Below, in pieces: positions 27,455 through 36,000 of a stretch of DNA of 64,000 nt. The DNA lies in NCBI RefSeq assembly GCF_002866065.1, contig NZ_LNJZ01000009.1, positions 1-64,000 of the forward strand, read 5' to 3'. Position numbers and translations under genes: made by a program. The notes beneath the pieces are model-generated. The model did no database searches. It was not told the origin of the DNA and saw nothing but the letters and a program-made list of their open reading frames with translations. Position 1 is the stretch's first letter; each line of letters opens with the position of its first letter. The stretch comes from Thiopseudomonas denitrificans (GTDB lineage Bacteria > Pseudomonadota > Gammaproteobacteria > Pseudomonadales > Pseudomonadaceae).

Positions 27455-27592
27455 GCTGGAAAGCATGGAGCGGGTAATCGAACCTACTACAGCTTGCGCC
27501 CTACCATGCAGACAGGGGCAAAGCATGGTAGCTACCAAGCCAACCATGGAGGCTATGGATTCCACGACTTCACTACGCTACGCGGGAAATGA
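27455..27592 (+). pseudogene. Fragment of a second AlbA_2-type regulator (winged-helix end)
   Basis: One frame reads KHGAGNRTYYSL, identical to the winged-helix segment of the chimeric protein (nucleotides near 26,040-26,075). The similarity begins at CATTGCTGGA, where missing bases shift the frame, and stops soon after CAGCTTGC. The frame then runs without homology to a TGA at 27,590. I read it as a relic of a second copy of the regulator gene, overlapping the 100-bp repeat copy 2. Confidence 0.55.
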
Positions 27593-27643
27593 CGGGTGGT
27601 GGAAATCTTTCCATCTCCCCGGCCTCACGCCAATCAAATGCTG
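27544..27643 (+). repeat. 100-bp direct repeat, copy 2
   Basis: This is the second copy of the repeat at 26,500-26,597, starting CCATGGAGGCTATGGATTCC and ending CACGCCAATCAAATGCTG. It differs by several substitutions and short indels. Direct orientation on both sides of the AbiEi gene is compatible with duplication or with recombination that removed neighbouring sequence. Confidence 0.75.
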
Positions 27644-27785
27644 TACATCGAGCAACAGCAAGCGCCCGCTCAGGGCTTCGCTGGCCACCGCACTGGCAAA
27701 TCTGCGTCCATAACGCAGGCAGCTTGACCAGGGTGCCGTAAGTCGGGCCACCCTCACTGCTTTTGTCCTTGCCCTGCTTTTGCAG

Positions 27786-27896
27786 AATGCTGGATGCTCT
27801 CCGCGATCGGTAATAAACACCGGGCCATCAAGCGCATCACGCTTGGCCTTGGCCAGGCCCCGGGTTGAGCTCGTGGCTTGAGATAGTCGTAATCAT
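27786..27896 (-). pseudogene. Phd/YefM-type antitoxin remnant
   Basis: From an ATG at 27,896, preceded by ACGAGGG, the minus strand encodes MITTISSHELN. After one frameshift it continues as GLAKAKRDALDGPVFITDRGE and is then shifted again after HPAF. This is the N-terminal pattern of Phd-type antitoxins (ISSRELNR...DGPVFITDRG). At least two frameshifts break it, and no intact toxin follows. The stretch 27,644-27,785 on the same strand may be further debris of the module. Confidence 0.6.
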
Positions 27897-28015
27897 GGAT
27901 AAACCCTCGTTACATTTGTAGCAACATTGCCATATGTTTTGATGGGCCAGCGTTCCCGACTCGACGTACATAACTGCCGGTACAGACAACCACTGTAAAA
28001 CAAAACAGCAAACAC

Positions 28016-28054
28016 AAAAAAACCGCCCCAACCTTTCGGCAGGGGCGGTTTTTT
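28016..28054 (-). terminator. Terminator downstream of tsf
   Basis: A seven-base GC stem (CCGCCCC with GGGGCGG) has an A-run on one side and a T-run on the other, so it can work in both directions. On the minus strand it follows the tsf stop directly and ends the rpsB-tsf message before the island. The interval 27,897-28,015 holds no recognisable gene. Confidence 0.85.
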
Positions 28055-28068
28055 ATGCAGCGAATTGC

Positions 28069-28938
28069 TTACTTCTTGGAAGCGGCAACCTGGGCGGCAA
28101 CTTCGGCGGCAAAGTCTTCTTCTTTGCGCTCGATGCCCTCGCCCACTTCAAAGCGGGTGAAGCCAATGATTTTGGCACCGGCTTTTTCGGCCAGCTTGCC
28201 AACGGTGACTTCAGGGTCCTTGACGAAGGCCTGACCAACCAGGCTGATCTCGGACAGGAACTTGTTGATACGGCCCTTGACCATGTTCTCAACGATGTTC
28301 TCTGGCTTGCCCTTGATCTTGTCTTCGTTCAGCTGCATGAAGATTTCTTTTTCCTTGGCAACCAGCTCTTCGGAAACTTCTTCAGGGTTGACCACTTGCG
28401 GGTTGCTGGCAGCTACGTGCATGGCAATGTCGCGGGCCAGTTCGGCGTCGCCGCCCTGCAGGGAAACCACAACACCAATGCGGTTGCCGTGCTGGTAGGC
28501 ACCCAGTACGTCGCCTTCAACGCGGGCAATGCGACGGATGTTGACGTTTTCACCGGTCTTGGCAACCAGCTCTTCGCGGGCGGTTTCACGCTCTTCGATC
28601 AGTGGTGCGGCATCGGTGTAGCCTTTGGCGGCAGCAATGTCCAGGCTGTCGGCAACAAAGCCCTTGAAGTCGTCCTGCAGAGCCAGGAAGTCGGTCTGGG
28701 AGTTGACTTCAATGATGGTTGCGCTTTTGCCGTCGTCGGCCAGCTTGATGGCGACGGAGCCTTCGGCAGCAATGTTGCCGGCTTTTTTGGCGGCCTTGAT
28801 GGCACCAGCGGCACGCATGTCGTCAATGGCTTTTTCGATATCGCCGCCAGCAGCTTCCAGGGCTTTTTTGCAATCCATCATGCCCTGACCGGTACGCTCG
28901 CGCAGCTCTTTAACCATTGCAGCAGTAATCTGTGACAT
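28069..28938 (-). CDS. tsf: Elongation factor Ts
   Basis: The product is 289 residues, the nucleotide exchange factor that regenerates EF-Tu-GTP. The N-terminal UBA-like domain (VKELRERTGQGMMDCKKAL) and the core with EVNSQTDFLALQDDFKGF are intact. It follows rpsB on the same strand, as usual, but it now ends in a terminator and its usual downstream neighbour pyrH lies 16 kb away beyond the island. Confidence 0.98.
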   Translation of the reverse strand: MSQITAAMVKELRERTGQGMMDCKKALEAAGGDIEKAIDDMRAAGAIKAAKKAGNIAAEGSVAIKLADDGKSATIIEVNSQTDFLALQDDFKGFVADSLDIAAAKGYTDAAPLIEERETAREELVAKTGENVNIRRIARVEGDVLGAYQHGNRIGVVVSLQGGDAELARDIAMHVAASNPQVVNPEEVSEELVAKEKEIFMQLNEDKIKGKPENIVENMVKGRINKFLSEISLVGQAFVKDPEVTVGKLAEKAGAKIIGFTRFEVGEGIERKEEDFAAEVAAQVAASKK

Positions 28939-29003
28939 CGTAGTTCCTCGTAAAATCAGTTTGCATGCGCAGCCGCTCGTGGCCGCTGCGCTCCAATTCG
29001 GAC

Positions 29004-29030
29004 AAAAAAGGGGGCCACGCCCCCTTTTTT
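29004..29030 (-). terminator. Intercistronic terminator/attenuator between rpsB and tsf
   Basis: The stem GGGGGC-CAC-GCCCCC has six A residues before it and six T residues after it, so it fits an intrinsic terminator on either strand. It lies in the 110-base gap between rpsB and tsf and probably reduces tsf transcription relative to rpsB. A second GCGCAGC/GCTGCGC hairpin lies just beyond it at about 28,967-28,991. Confidence 0.75.
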
Positions 29031-29048
29031 AAGGCGCGAAAGCCGTTA

Positions 29049-29789
29049 TCAGGCTTCGGTTGCCTCGTTGGCGACTTCTACAAACTCTTCGGCAGAAGTG
29101 GCACCGCTTTGACGTGCACGCACGACCGCGTCGGCGGCAGCAGTCAGGTACAGCTGAACGGCGCGAATGGCGTCATCGTTGCCAGGAATGATGTAGTCAA
29201 CACCGGCAGGGCTGCTGTTGGTGTCCACTACGCCAATCACGGGGATGCCCAGCTTGTTGGCTTCGCTGATGGCAATGCTTTCGTGGTCAACGTCTACCAC
29301 GAAGATGGCGTCAGGCAGGCCGCCCATGTCCTTGATACCACCCAGGCTGCGCTCCAGCTTTTCCAGATCGCGGGTACGCATCAGGGCTTCTTTCTTGGTC
29401 AGCTTGTCGAAAGTGCCGTCCTGGGCCTGGACTTCCAGGTCACGCAGGCGCTTGATGGAAGTACGGATGGTCTTGTAGTTGGTCAGCATGCCGCCCAACC
29501 AGCGGTGGTCAACGTAAGGCATGCCGCAACGCTGGGCTTGCTCACGGACGATCTTGCTGGCGGAACGCTTGGTGCCGACAAACAGAACCTTGTTCTTGCC
29601 TGCGGCTTTCTGCTCGATGAAGCTCATGGCTTCGTTAAACATTGGCAGGGTTTTTTCAAGGTTGATGATGTGAATCTTGTTGCGCGCACCAAAAATGTAC
29701 TTGCCCATTTTCGGGTTCCAGTAGCGGGTCTGGTGACCGAAGTGAACACCAGCCTGCAGCATCTCGCGCATGGATACGGTTTGAGTCAT
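29049..29789 (-). CDS. rpsB: 30S ribosomal protein S2
   Basis: The product is 246 residues from the ATG at 29,789 ([18 protein letters not shown]). A longer frame from 29,840 is not used, because the conserved N-terminus begins here with AGGAATC before it. Conserved blocks [30 protein letters not shown] and [12 protein letters not shown] are present. It is the first gene of the rpsB-tsf operon and has its own leader and promoter. Confidence 0.98.
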   Translation of the reverse strand: MTQTVSMREMLQAGVHFGHQTRYWNPKMGKYIFGARNKIHIINLEKTLPMFNEAMSFIEQKAAGKNKVLFVGTKRSASKIVREQAQRCGMPYVDHRWLGGMLTNYKTIRTSIKRLRDLEVQAQDGTFDKLTKKEALMRTRDLEKLERSLGGIKDMGGLPDAIFVVDVDHESIAISEANKLGIPVIGVVDTNSSPAGVDYIIPGNDDAIRAVQLYLTAAADAVVRARQSGATSAEEFVEVANEATEA

Positions 29790-29819
29790 GATGATTCCTG
29801 TAATGATTCGGGTTAAGCC

Positions 29820-29915
29820 TCCACATACCCCGCCTTTCAACCCCGCAGGGCACCCAGAAAAACGTGTCGGTATGTGTGTGGATTAAGTGGCTCGCAGGAC
29901 TTTCCTGCAGAGCGG
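29820..29915 (-). promoter_or_regulatory. rpsB mRNA leader with two hairpins
   Basis: On the minus strand the leader contains a GCAGGA/TCCTGC hairpin near the transcript start (29,894-29,908) and a long-range CACATACC/GGTATGTG pairing (29,822-29,829 with 29,869-29,876). In gammaproteobacteria the rpsB leader is known to bind S2 for autoregulation, and the position and pairing here fit that role. Confidence 0.55.
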
Positions 29916-29920
29916 CGCGT

Positions 29921-29950
29921 TTTATAGCATACCGGGGAGCAAAACGCCAA
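29921..29950 (-). promoter_or_regulatory. rpsB promoter
   Basis: The minus strand has TTGGCG (29,945-29,950), an 18-base spacer and TATAAA (29,921-29,926), followed by a GC-rich discriminator. It is a sigma-70-type promoter about 130 bases before the rpsB start. Confidence 0.65.
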
Positions 29951-30085
29951 TTGTTTTGCATTTTTTGTCTAGTCTGGCCCCGTATGAAAACGGCAACAGG
30001 CAGAACAGTACCCGCCACTGAAAACCTGCCGTAAAACCGGCTACAATGCCTGCCCCGTGCATTCCCCCTGAACAAGGCAAGTTTG

Positions 30086-31435
30086 ATGATCCAGCAAGAC
30101 GTCCTCTCGGTTAGCCAGCTCAATCAGCGTGCCCGTCATCTGCTGGAGGATGTCTTTCCGGCAGTGGTGGTCGAGGGCGAGATCTCCAACCTGGCCCGCC
30201 CGGCTTCCGGTCACCTGTATTTCACCCTGAAAGACAGCAATGCGCAGATCCGCTGTGCCTTCTTCCGGCAAAACGCTCAGCGCTCGCGCCAGCAGGCCGC
30301 CGATGGCGTGCAGGTACGGGTCACCGGCCGCCTGTCGATCTATGAAGGGCGCGGTGACTACCAGCTGATCGTCAGCCAGATGGAAGCCGCCGGCGAAGGT
30401 GCTTTGCGGGCGGCTTTCGAGGCCCTTAAACAGCAGCTGCTGCAGGAAGGTCTGTTTGCAGCGGAGCGCAAGCAGGCCCTGCCCCGTTTCCCGCGCCGTA
30501 TCGGGCTGGTGACATCGCCGACCGGTGCCGTGATCCGCGACATCATCAGTGTCTTTGCCCGCCGTGCTCCGCACGTCGAGCTGGTGCTGGTGCCCACCGC
30601 CGTGCAGGGCAAGGAAGCCACCGGACAGATCATCCGCGCCCTGCAGCTGGCCGACAGCGCCGGTTTTGACGCCATTATCCTGGCCCGTGGCGGCGGCTCG
30701 CTGGAAGACCTCTGGTGCTTCAATGAAGAAGCCGTGGCCCGCTGCCTGGCCAGTTGCACCACTCCTGTGGTCAGTGCCATCGGACACGAGACGGATACAT
30801 CCATCAGCGATTTCGTTGCCGACGTTCGCGCCCCGACACCCACCGCCGCAGCCGAGCTGTTGTCACCGGATCGCGGGCAACTGCTGCACGGCCTGGAAGC
30901 CATGCAGCAACGGCTGACCCTGCGCATACGCGGTATCCTGCAAAACCACCAGCTGCGGCTGGATGCCCACAGCAAGCGCATGCGCCACCCGCGCGAGCGT
31001 ATCGAGCAGAACACCCTCAGGCTCGACGAACTGCAGTTGCGCCTGACCCGCGGCATCAACCTGCAGCTGCAACAGATCGACTGGCAACTGCAGCAGGCCC
31101 GGCGGACACTGGACGGCCAGGCCATGCTCCAGCGCCTGCGTACCGAGCGCCAGCAGCTGGAGCAACTGGACAAACGCCTGCAACAGGGAGTGCAGCGCCA
31201 GTGGCAACAACAGGCTGCCCGCTTTCAGCAGCTGGTGCGCAGCCTGCAACTGGTCAGCCCGCTGGCCACGCTGGATCGCGGCTACGCCATCGCCACCGAT
31301 GCGCAGCACAAGGTGATTCACAGCGTACACCAGGCCGCGCCCGGCCAGTCACTGGGTATACGTCTGGCCGATGGCAGCCTGCAGGTCGAGGTATCGTCGA
31401 TACAGCCCGGAACAGGCAACCAGCCCGGGGCCTGA
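30086..31435 (+). CDS. xseA: Exodeoxyribonuclease VII large subunit
   Basis: The product is 449 residues from the ATG at 30,086; a TTG one codon earlier is possible but less likely, and AAGGCAAG precedes it. An N-terminal OB-fold (VLSVSQLNQRARHLLEDVFP, VVEGEISNLARPASGHLYF) is followed by the nuclease core with GLVTSPTGAVIRDI, ARGGGSLEDLWCFNEE and SAIGHETDTSISDFVADVRA, and then a glutamine-rich coiled coil. ExoVII digests single-stranded DNA to oligonucleotides in repair. The small subunit xseB is not in the window. Confidence 0.97.
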   Translation: MIQQDVLSVSQLNQRARHLLEDVFPAVVVEGEISNLARPASGHLYFTLKDSNAQIRCAFFRQNAQRSRQQAADGVQVRVTGRLSIYEGRGDYQLIVSQMEAAGEGALRAAFEALKQQLLQEGLFAAERKQALPRFPRRIGLVTSPTGAVIRDIISVFARRAPHVELVLVPTAVQGKEATGQIIRALQLADSAGFDAIILARGGGSLEDLWCFNEEAVARCLASCTTPVVSAIGHETDTSISDFVADVRAPTPTAAAELLSPDRGQLLHGLEAMQQRLTLRIRGILQNHQLRLDAHSKRMRHPRERIEQNTLRLDELQLRLTRGINLQLQQIDWQLQQARRTLDGQAMLQRLRTERQQLEQLDKRLQQGVQRQWQQQAARFQQLVRSLQLVSPLATLDRGYAIATDAQHKVIHSVHQAAPGQSLGIRLADGSLQVEVSSIQPGTGNQPGA

Positions 31436-31521
31436 TATCATAAGCCAGGCAACAATCGGGCAAAGCTGCTGTCCGACACAGACATGTCCGACACCTGCCA
31501 TGACCACAACAGGAGTTTTCA

Positions 31522-32763
31522 ATGGAAGCGACAACCAAATTCTGGGAGCTGTGGATCACCGAGTTCCCCCTGCTGGAAACCTTTGTCTACGCCGCCGGGC
31601 TGCTCCTTTTTGCCCTGGTCGTCAACCAGGTCATCAAGAAAATCCTGGTACGCGGTTTCTACAGCCTGCTCAAGCATCTGACCCAGGGCCACTCGGACGA
31701 TTTTGGCACCGTCAAGCGACTGGCCAACATTGCGCCGGCGCTGGTCATCAGTTCCGGCCTGCATGCGGTGCCGCACTTGCCACCGATGCTGGTCACCGTC
31801 ATTCTCAACGTGGTCAGCGGCTTCATCATTCTCACCATCACCATGGCCATCAGCGCCGCCCTGGATGTGGTCAATCACCTCTACAACCGTCGCCCCGACG
31901 CCCACCGCAAGCCCATCAAGGGCTATCTGCAGGTGGTCAAGATCGTCATCTATGCCCTGGCCACGCTGCTGATCATTGCCACATTGATCGACCGTTCACC
32001 GTTGATCCTGTTCTCCGGGCTCGGTGCCATGGCTGCGGTGCTGATGCTGATTTTCCAGGACACCCTGTTGTCGCTGGTGGCCAGCGTGCAGATCTCCTCC
32101 GGCGACATGATTCGTGTCGGCGACTGGATCGAGATGCCGCAGCAGAATGCCGACGGCGACGTGATCGACATTGCGCTGCACACCATCAAGATCCAGAACT
32201 GGGACAAGACCATTTCCTCGGTGCCGATAAAGAGCTTTATCAACTCCTCGTTCAAGAACTGGCGCGGCATGCAGGAAAGTGGTGGCCGGCGCATCAAGCG
32301 CAGCCTGCTGATCGACCAGCAGAGCATCCGTTTCCTGACGCAAGACGAAATAGACAACCTGAAAAAATTCAGGCTGATGTACGGCTACTTCGACAGCAAG
32401 ATCGACGAGCTCAACCAGTGGAACGAGCGCCACATCCATGCCAGGGCTGGCGAAGCGGTCGATACCCGGCGTCTGACCAACGTCGGCACCTTTCGTGTCT
32501 ACGTCGAGCGTTATCTGCGCAACCACCCGGGTGTACACCAGAACATGACCATGATTGTGCGCCAGCTGCAGCCCACTGCCGAAGGCCTGCCGCTGGAGAT
32601 CTACTGCTTCACCAACACCACGGCCTGGGTTGCTTACGAGGGCATCCAGTCGGATATCTTTGACCACTTGCTGGCCATTGCGCCAGAGTTTGGCCTGCGC
32701 CTGTATCAGGCACCCAGTGGCGGGGATTTCAGCTCAGTATTCGGGCAGCGGACGTCGGCATGA
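31522..32763 (+). CDS. ybdG: YbdG-like mechanosensitive channel (MscS family)
   Basis: The product is 413 residues, close to E. coli YbdG (415). The N-terminal third has about five membrane helices, then a pore helix and the MscS beta-domain (GDMIRVGDWIEMPQQNADGD). The stretches IDIALHTIKIQNWDKTISS and FKNWRGMQESGGRRIKRSL are specific to the YbdG branch rather than MscS. It should open under hypo-osmotic stress and release small solutes. The ATG follows AGGAG at a good distance. The gene stands alone, 86 bases after xseA. Confidence 0.88.
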   Translation: MEATTKFWELWITEFPLLETFVYAAGLLLFALVVNQVIKKILVRGFYSLLKHLTQGHSDDFGTVKRLANIAPALVISSGLHAVPHLPPMLVTVILNVVSGFIILTITMAISAALDVVNHLYNRRPDAHRKPIKGYLQVVKIVIYALATLLIIATLIDRSPLILFSGLGAMAAVLMLIFQDTLLSLVASVQISSGDMIRVGDWIEMPQQNADGDVIDIALHTIKIQNWDKTISSVPIKSFINSSFKNWRGMQESGGRRIKRSLLIDQQSIRFLTQDEIDNLKKFRLMYGYFDSKIDELNQWNERHIHARAGEAVDTRRLTNVGTFRVYVERYLRNHPGVHQNMTMIVRQLQPTAEGLPLEIYCFTNTTAWVAYEGIQSDIFDHLLAIAPEFGLRLYQAPSGGDFSSVFGQRTSA

Positions 32764-32789
32764 CGGCATCCGCCAGCTGTCTGCACATA

Positions 32790-32866
32790 TAAAAAAACGC
32801 CAACCGGGGTCTGACCAGTGCGGCTGTCTGGCATCCCTGCCCCGCGGTCGCGCCCCAATTGGCGTT
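32790..32866 (-). terminator. Terminator of the copper receptor gene
   Basis: AACGCCAA with GGGG pairs with CCCC and TTGGCGTT over a loop of about 43 bases. On the minus strand the stem ends in a run of seven T. An overlapping GGTCTGA/TCAGACC pair (32,808-32,814 and 32,873-32,879) could form an alternative fold. It lies just downstream of oprC. Confidence 0.6.
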
Positions 32867-32937
32867 CCTCAATCAGACCGGCCCGGCATGCACAAGGTTT
32901 GCCCGCCTTCTATGCCTGCAGCCGGCCATTTGAGCCG

Positions 32938-35052
32938 TTAAAAACTCATGTCGATACGTGTCCACCAAATGCGGCCCGGCTCGTTCATTCTGGAGTCGGC
33001 TGAATATCCTGCGATATCCACACCATCCAGGTTCAGGTGCTCCCTGTACTCCTTGTTGAACAGGTTGTCGATACCGGCACTAAACTTCCAGTTGCTATTG
33101 ATGCGGTAAGCCCCGTTAAGCGAGAACACGCCGAATCCGGAACTCTTCTCGAAATCCTTGCCAATCGAGTTACCGTAGCCTTCATGGACACGGCTCTGCT
33201 TGCCCACTACGCGCCACAGACCACCCGCGCTCCAGTCATTCCTTTCATAACCTAGGCCAAAGCGTGCTTCCATTGGCGCCACTTGCGGCAAGGGGCGGCC
33301 ATCACTGCTGTTTTTACCCCAGGCATAAGCCAGACTGGCATCGGCTTTCCAGCCCGGTGCGAAGCGGTGTGAACCGCCAATTTCCGCACCCATGATGCGG
33401 GCATTGACGTTGTGCGCAGTTGTATTGGCGCCCTTGTAAGAGAATAAAATGTAGTCACGGATAAAGCCGGCATAGCCTGAAGCCCAAAGCTCTACCGGGC
33501 CCTGAGCATACTGGAAGCCAAAATCCAGCTGGGTAGTTTTTTCCGGATTGACCGTTTTAAAAGCGGTTGGCAGATAGCCACCTGCGCCGTCAGACAAGTT
33601 GGCGGCCGAGAAGAGCTCCCAATAGTCCGGGAAACGCTGGCTATGACCCAATCCCATATAGACTGTAGCCGGCAGGCTGGCCATATCGTGCTCATGGCGG
33701 ATAAAGCCACTAGGCAAGGTGTCTGTTCTCTTCTTGTTGGCGGTCGGGTTAGGCTGGCAATTGAGGTTCGTGCCCACATCTGGACAGGCGGGAATATTAC
33801 GGCGCCCCTCAAGGTACTCCCTCTCATCCGTTGCTTCATGCCTGTCAACCCGCAAACCGCCGATCAGGCGATCCCGTTCGGTCAGCGCCCAGGTCAGCTC
33901 GCCAAAGACTCCAAGCTGATTCATCTCGGCGTCTTTTTCCATATGGCTACGCACCACAGAAGGCTGGTTCATCGGATAACTGCCATATCTGGCCCGCAGA
34001 CGGTGCCAGTTGGTTTGCGCGTCCATACCGGCTACCAGCTCAAAGTCATCCCATTCCCAGGTGCTTTTCACCCGGGCACCCAGTGTGCGGCGATCCACCT
34101 GAGTCGCCATTGCCATCGGCATGCCATTTGGCATTAGCGGCGCCGGACGCAACTTGTCGTTGGCCATGATGTGGTCAGCGTAGTTGTAGTACAGCTGTGC
34201 TTCAAAGGCAGTCCAGGTTTCGCTCATGTTGGTTTTCTTGAAGCGCAAGGCGGTGTTTTCGCGCAGGAAGCGGGTTCCGTCCATGCCGCGCCCACCATAA
34301 CGGGTCTCGCCATCACCCCGCCCCAGGGTCAGCTCCAGCAGGGTGTCATCATCCGGTGTCCAGCCCAGCGCAGTCTCGGCATTCCACTTGTCCCAGCGTG
34401 ATGGCACTTTATTACGACCACCGTCTTTGTAGTCACTGGCCCGGGTCGCCTGTCCCATCAGGCGGACATAGCCCTGGCTGTTGCCGATAGCGGCATCCAG
34501 ATTGCGATCCCAGCGGTTGTTGGAACCGGCAACCACGTTGGCATCAATGCGCATGCCGGGCTCGTCAAACTGCTCCGGGCCACGCTCAAACAGCACGACT
34601 GCGGCATAGCTGCCCGGACCATGCTGCACACTCTGCGGTCCTTTAATAACGGTCAGCTTGTCGTAGGTTTCCGGTGCGATATAGGAGCTGGGCGAGTCCA
34701 TACGGTTGGGACAGGCACCAAGCATCTCGCCACCATTGCTCAAAATCTTGAGGCGCGAACCAAACATGCCACGAAAGGAAGGATCACTGTTAACCCCGCC
34801 GCTGCGCATACCGCTAAAGCCCGGAATGGTTTTCAGATAGTCGGCGGCATCGCTGGCCGGTACCGGCTGGCGCGGCAGCTTGGGATCGGTGACCACGGTG
34901 CCCGGCGAGCTTTGCGCCACACCCGTCACCACCGAAGTCGGCAGGCGGGTGGTTTGCTGGTCATGATCATGTTCGTGAGCCTGTGCCTGGGCGGCCAGCG
35001 CCAGTACGACAGCCACGGCAAGCGGCTGCTTGTTGCAGATGAATTTTTGCAT
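32938..35052 (-). CDS. oprC: TonB-dependent copper receptor (OprC/NosA type)
   Basis: I use the ATG at 35,052 (MQKFICNK), which gives 704 residues and a proper signal peptide cut after AQAQA. The mature start is histidine-rich (HEHDHD). A plug domain (PGFSGMRSGGVNSDPSFRG, ILSNGGEMLGACPNRMDSP) and a 22-strand barrel ending in MSF follow. The GACPNRMDSP block is characteristic of OprC/NosA copper receptors, which import copper across the outer membrane with energy from TonB. The DUF2946 gene upstream on the same strand is the usual companion. Confidence 0.9.
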   Translation of the reverse strand: MQKFICNKQPLAVAVVLALAAQAQAHEHDHDQQTTRLPTSVVTGVAQSSPGTVVTDPKLPRQPVPASDAADYLKTIPGFSGMRSGGVNSDPSFRGMFGSRLKILSNGGEMLGACPNRMDSPSSYIAPETYDKLTVIKGPQSVQHGPGSYAAVVLFERGPEQFDEPGMRIDANVVAGSNNRWDRNLDAAIGNSQGYVRLMGQATRASDYKDGGRNKVPSRWDKWNAETALGWTPDDDTLLELTLGRGDGETRYGGRGMDGTRFLRENTALRFKKTNMSETWTAFEAQLYYNYADHIMANDKLRPAPLMPNGMPMAMATQVDRRTLGARVKSTWEWDDFELVAGMDAQTNWHRLRARYGSYPMNQPSVVRSHMEKDAEMNQLGVFGELTWALTERDRLIGGLRVDRHEATDEREYLEGRRNIPACPDVGTNLNCQPNPTANKKRTDTLPSGFIRHEHDMASLPATVYMGLGHSQRFPDYWELFSAANLSDGAGGYLPTAFKTVNPEKTTQLDFGFQYAQGPVELWASGYAGFIRDYILFSYKGANTTAHNVNARIMGAEIGGSHRFAPGWKADASLAYAWGKNSSDGRPLPQVAPMEARFGLGYERNDWSAGGLWRVVGKQSRVHEGYGNSIGKDFEKSSGFGVFSLNGAYRINSNWKFSAGIDNLFNKEYREHLNLDGVDIAGYSADSRMNEPGRIWWTRIDMSF

Positions 35053-35143
35053 GCTTTTACCTGTGGGAGCCTGCACAAACAGGCCCCTCCTTTCAACAAT
35101 TCAATAAGGATTTGAAAAAGGCAAAGGCATTACCGCGTCTTTT

Positions 35144-35287
35144 GTAGGTGCGAATTCATTCGCACAACCCATTCGAATTCATTCGCGCAACCCATGCGAA
35201 TGAGCCCCGGCAGTCTCGTACAAACCTGTCCGGGCGAGCCCCGGCGTATGCCTTCAGGTAATTTTGTGCGAATGAATTCGCACCTAC
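35144..35287. repeat. Inverted pair of REP elements
   Basis: A 22-base unit starting GTAGGTGCGAATTC (35,144-35,165) and its exact reverse complement (35,266-35,287) flank about 100 bases that contain partial copies (GAATTCATTCGCGC near 35,175). This is a BIME-like REP pair in the gap between oprC and the DUF2946 gene. No gene is visible in the 35,053-35,409 gap. Confidence 0.85.
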
Positions 35288-35308
35288 ACCGGCAAGCACA
35301 CGCCCTGT

Positions 35309-35347
35309 CGTCATTCTGCGTGCAGCGAAGCGCAGTCGCAGAATCCA
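35309..35347 (-). repeat. Inverted copy of the CCATGGATTC-family repeat
   Basis: Read on the minus strand, this stretch starts TGGATTCTGCGACTGCGC and ends GCAGAATGAC, matching the repeats at 20,919, 26,500 and 27,544. It has its own partial dyad symmetry and lies next to the REP pair. Confidence 0.55.
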
Positions 35348-35409
35348 CACACGACACGGGACCCTGCGACTTCGTGCAGGGCAACAAATCAAAAAAACGG
35401 CAATGCCAT

Positions 35410-35883
35410 TCAGACAAAGACAGGCGGGGCGCGCGGGGCGGCGTGATGCCAGAAGCGGGAGGCATAGACTTCGGCAACTGCCCAGGCAATGGACAGCGGG
35501 CGCGCAGCCAGCAAGGCCAGTGCAAAGACCAGCGCCAAAATCAGCGCAGGACTAAGCGTCAACAGCTCGCAATAGCCGCACATCTTCAGGTTGTTGACCC
35601 AGTCGGGCAGGAACGGATTGGGCCGGTGCCCCATCAACGCATGATGGTCGGCATCATGGCCGGAAGCGGCAGTCACGGCACCATGCTCCGCATGCAGCGG
35701 CAGTTCCAGAAACGGCACATCCTGCATGGCCGATACTCCCTGCACCCCTGAAATCAGGGGACCAAGGTGCATCATCAGCACGGCAAAGCAGCCGAGCCAG
35801 AATGCAGGATGGAAAAACAGCCGTTCAGGCACAGTATCACTCACGGGCAGGTTCGACAGAGTGTCCAATCTACCACAGGGCAC
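35410..35883 (-). CDS. DUF2946 family protein linked to copper uptake
   Basis: The frame from a GTG at 35,883 gives 157 residues; a GTG 13 codons further in (VSDTVPERL) is an equally possible start. A hydrophobic segment near residues 28-48, a histidine-rich middle (HAEHGAVTAASGHDADHH), a CGYC pair (KMCGYCELLTLSP) and a second hydrophobic segment before the C-terminus fit DUF2946 proteins. These small membrane proteins often accompany OprC-type receptors and may handle copper in the periplasm. It is probably co-transcribed with oprC, although the gap of about 360 bases contains REP repeats. Confidence 0.75.
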   Translation of the reverse strand: MPCGRLDTLSNLPVSDTVPERLFFHPAFWLGCFAVLMMHLGPLISGVQGVSAMQDVPFLELPLHAEHGAVTAASGHDADHHALMGHRPNPFLPDWVNNLKMCGYCELLTLSPALILALVFALALLAARPLSIAWAVAEVYASRFWHHAAPRAPPVFV

Positions 35884-36000
35884 GGCACAGCAGGTGCGAT
35901 AGAACAGCGCAAGGCAGGTTTATTACAATTTTTTTGATTTGACGCAAAAAGATCGACAAACAAACAGCCACAACAGGATTATCTGCCAATTTTTTAACAC

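Noticed and set aside
27578-27820. 80-codon minus-strand frame as a real small gene
   Set aside because: It contains an out-of-context piece of the Phd motif and runs into the 100-bp repeat; it is better read as pseudogene debris.
32764-32937. Mobile element ends between the mechanosensitive channel gene and oprC
   Set aside because: The inverted repeats there are explained by a minus-strand terminator with a T-run directly downstream of oprC.
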